64,000 bases of DNA. Source: GCA-2746605 sp963710615 (GTDB lineage: Bacteria; Bacteroidota; Ignavibacteria; Ignavibacteriales; Melioribacteraceae). Of the stretch, positions 62,370 to 64,000 are shown piece after piece. Position numbers and translations under genes: made by a program. The notes below the pieces were generated by a model. The model did no database searches. It had not been told where the DNA came from and was given only the letters and a program-made list of their open reading frames with translations. Where the stretch lies: the NCBI GenBank assembly GCA_963710615.1, contig CAVQBF010000027.1, positions 186,001 to 250,000 of the forward strand. The letters run 5' to 3'. Position 1 is the stretch's first letter, and each line of letters begins with the position of its first letter.

Positions 62370-62900
62370 TTAAAACATCTTAAGCGAATTTAACAAATTT
62401 CTGTATGATATTTCAGAATTTATTTTAGTATTTACCATTTGAAAGTTATAGAGATTATCAATTTCGGCTTTTTTAAATCCCACTTTATACTTGGCATTAA
62501 TTAGGCTTGTAACAGCTGTTAAAAACAAATTATCATCTCTCTCTAAATCAATCAATACATCAAATTCATGTTCATTTAATTTTTGGATATAAGATTTTGT
62601 CGGTAATCCAAACTTCGTAATATCTTCAATAGAGTAACTTATGTTATCATAATGGGCTGAGATATTAAGTGAATTAACTTTATGCTCTGGGATTAATAAT
62701 GTTACATTTTTTTTATGAATTCTGAAGTATTTAGCAACATCAAAACTGTTATTGAAATCCAAATCATTAAGAGGCATAATAAGAATATAGTTCACAGAAT
62801 TTTCTATAAATTTCTTAAATGAATAAGTGGAATCATAAGTTTTTAACATTTTCTTTTTGAAAATATAATAACCCATTTTATTTTTATATTCATCAAACAC
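62370..62900 (-). CDS. Hypothetical protein, DUF6913-like
   Basis: This 176-residue protein has no family I recognise with certainty. It resembles DUF6913 proteins of Bacteroidetes, and the stretch FDVLIDLERDDNLFLTAV followed by INAKYKVGFK resembles the N-terminal half of GT9 glycosyltransferases (the D-x-x-I-D-L ... R-x-G-F pattern), but no donor-binding half follows. A soluble protein is expected, with no membrane segment or signal peptide. The GTG at 62900 is used; an ATG nine codons downstream (MGYYIFKKK) is an alternative. It lies 4 bases after ligA, suggesting co-transcription. Confidence 0.7.
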   Translation of the reverse strand: MFDEYKNKMGYYIFKKKMLKTYDSTYSFKKFIENSVNYILIMPLNDLDFNNSFDVAKYFRIHKKNVTLLIPEHKVNSLNISAHYDNISYSIEDITKFGLPTKSYIQKLNEHEFDVLIDLERDDNLFLTAVTSLINAKYKVGFKKAEIDNLYNFQMVNTKINSEISYRNLLNSLKMF

Positions 62901-62904
62901 TTAT

Positions 62905-64000
62905 TCAGATTCCTAACATTGAGATAAATTCATCTTCATAAATAATTTTTACATTTAACTTTTTCGCTTTATCAAGTTTTGATCCGGCACTTTCTCCGGC
63001 AAGCACAAAACTAGTCTTTGGACTAACCGAGGAACTTACTTTGCCTCCTCTTTTTTCAATCTCATTTTTTGCTTCTTCACGAGTATATTTACCTAAAGTC
63101 CCAGTTAAAACAAAAGTACTTCCAGCTAAATTTTCAGACACGGTTTCATCAGCTTCAATTTCAAATCTCAATCCTGCATTCTTTTAGATGATCAATCATC
63201 AATCTGTTTTTTTCATTACTAAAAAATAAGGTAATACTAGATGCAATGCTTGGACCAATTTCTTTAACCTCAATTATTTCTTCCTCATTTGCAGCAATTA
63301 GATTGTCAACATTCTTAAACGCTTTTGAAAGCTTTTGAGCAGCTCCGGCTCCAACGTATCTAATCCCTAATCCAAATAGAACTTTTTCAAATGGTCTCTC
63401 CTTACTTTTCTCAATTGCTTCAATTAAATTATCAACACTTTTTTCCCCCAATCTTTCAATAGAAATTAAATCATCTCTTTTCTTATATAAGCTATAAATA
63501 TCGGCATAAGAATTAAGCAGATTCAAATCAACAAATTGATCAATAAGCGATTTTCCTAAACCCTCAATATCCATTGCTCCTCTGGATGCAAAATGCTCAA
63601 TCTGCCCTTTTATCTGTGCGGGACATTGAACATTAACACAATAAATTGCAACTTCATCTTCAGAGTAGAGAAGCTCTTGCCCACATTTTGGACACTTTTT
63701 AGGAAATTTAGCAATTGAATAATTAGGCCCTCGCTTGGTTAAATCTACCTCTACTATTTTAGGAATCACATCCCCGCCTTTTTCAATAATTACTGCATCC
63801 CCTTCTCTAATATCCTTTCTTCTTATCTCATCTCTATTGTGAAGTGTAGCTCGACTAATTGTTGAGCCGGCTAATAGAACTGGCTCGAGCTCTGCAACCG
63901 GTGTAACTGCACCTGTTCTACCAACTTGCCAAGTTATACTCTTAAGCTTTGTTGAAGCTCTCTGAGCGGTAAATTTATATGCTATTGCCCATCTTGGTGA
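62905..64000 (-). CDS. ligA: NAD-dependent DNA ligase, C-terminal part, with one frameshift (5' end outside window)
   Basis: The gene enters from the right edge. Visible are the end of the adenylation domain (PRWAIAYKF), the OB fold (TWQVGRTGAVTPVAELEPV, LHNRDEI, GDAVIIEKGGDVIP), the zinc finger (CPKCGQELL ... CVNVQCPAQ), helix-hairpin-helix repeats (IERLGEKSVDNLIEAIEKS, LGIRYVGAGAAQ) and a BRCT domain (FVLTGTLGKYTREEA). The frame breaks near 63175: the first part ends at HLKEC and the BRCT part starts LRFEIEADETV in the +1 frame. Dropping one A restores HLKECGLRFEIE, the usual linker. LigA is normally essential for replication, so an assembly or sequencing error is more likely than a real mutation. 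GTG at 63769 and TTG at 63171 are internal. Confidence 0.9.

Noticed and set aside
7040..63180. Programmed +1 frameshifting, because all three broken genes meet a TGA
   Set aside because: In the methyltransferase the conserved residues already require the new frame well before the TGA, and the three sites share no slippery motif like the prfB site, so simple one-base insertions fit better.
1..64000. tRNA, rRNA, CRISPR arrays, insertion sequences or prophage genes
   Set aside because: I looked through the gaps between genes and saw no cloverleaf, repeat-spacer pattern, transposase or phage structural gene; the only recombinase is a housekeeping-like XerC/D.

Overview
The window is AT-rich (roughly one-third G+C by eye), almost fully coding, and bacterial. 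The fused SecDF protein, lipid A genes (lpxB, lpxK), an MsbA-like exporter, sparse Shine-Dalgarno sites, several TTG starts and many SpoIIE-type phosphatases suggest a Gram-negative member of the Bacteroidetes/Chlorobi group, most like Ignavibacteria. That placement is inferred from gene content, not from a marker phylogeny. No rRNA, tRNA, CRISPR array, insertion sequence or prophage was seen.

Layout. 1-3.6 kb: end of rplI, then secDF with a terminator. 3.9-11.7 kb (minus): a partner-switching signalling operon with one membrane SpoIIE/RsbU-type phosphatase, one STAS antagonist, one RsbW-type kinase and two more phosphatases with different sensor modules (one frameshifted), behind an ECF sigma factor gene. 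12-17.7 kb (plus): an orphan STAS protein, purA, a histidine kinase, dCMP deaminase and polyphosphate kinase. 17.7-21.7 kb (minus): a metal-uptake operon of a DtxR/MntR-type repressor, a membrane-anchored DtxR-FeoA fusion and a FeoB split into a GTPase and a permease; DtxR-box-like palindromes lie in the divergent promoter. 21.8-23.8 kb: mrp, a NifU-like gene and tpiA. 23.9-42.9 kb (plus): a GH2-like/membrane fusion protein, smc, a HAD phosphatase, an ICMT-like methyltransferase, lpxB, a lysophospholipid acyltransferase, lpxK, ppdK, queA, ispD, plsY, gpsA and recG. 42.9-46.1 kb (minus): a thioredoxin-like protein, nadK and the MsbA-like exporter. 46.3-55.8 kb: a surface-glycan locus with a Stealth phosphotransferase on the plus strand facing nine minus-strand genes (GT2, GT4 and GT9 enzymes, a broken methyltransferase, a TagF-like enzyme). 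55.9-64 kb (minus): an M50 protease, a XerC/D recombinase, a 7TM-HD phosphodiesterase, a HAD phosphatase, a Na+/solute symporter, a third STAS protein, a small hypothetical and a frameshifted ligA that runs off the end.

The more unusual content is the partner-switching operon (three phosphatases with distinct sensors converging on one STAS/kinase pair), the split FeoB with its membrane-tethered DtxR-FeoA protein, the GH2-like membrane fusion that lacks the acid/base glutamate, and the pairing of Stealth and TagF-like enzymes with LPS-type glycosyltransferases. Three clear +1 breaks (near 7055, 54492 and 63175) and a probable fourth (39552-39557) are all explained by one surplus base each. One of them hits the essential ligA, so assembly or sequencing error is the leading explanation.
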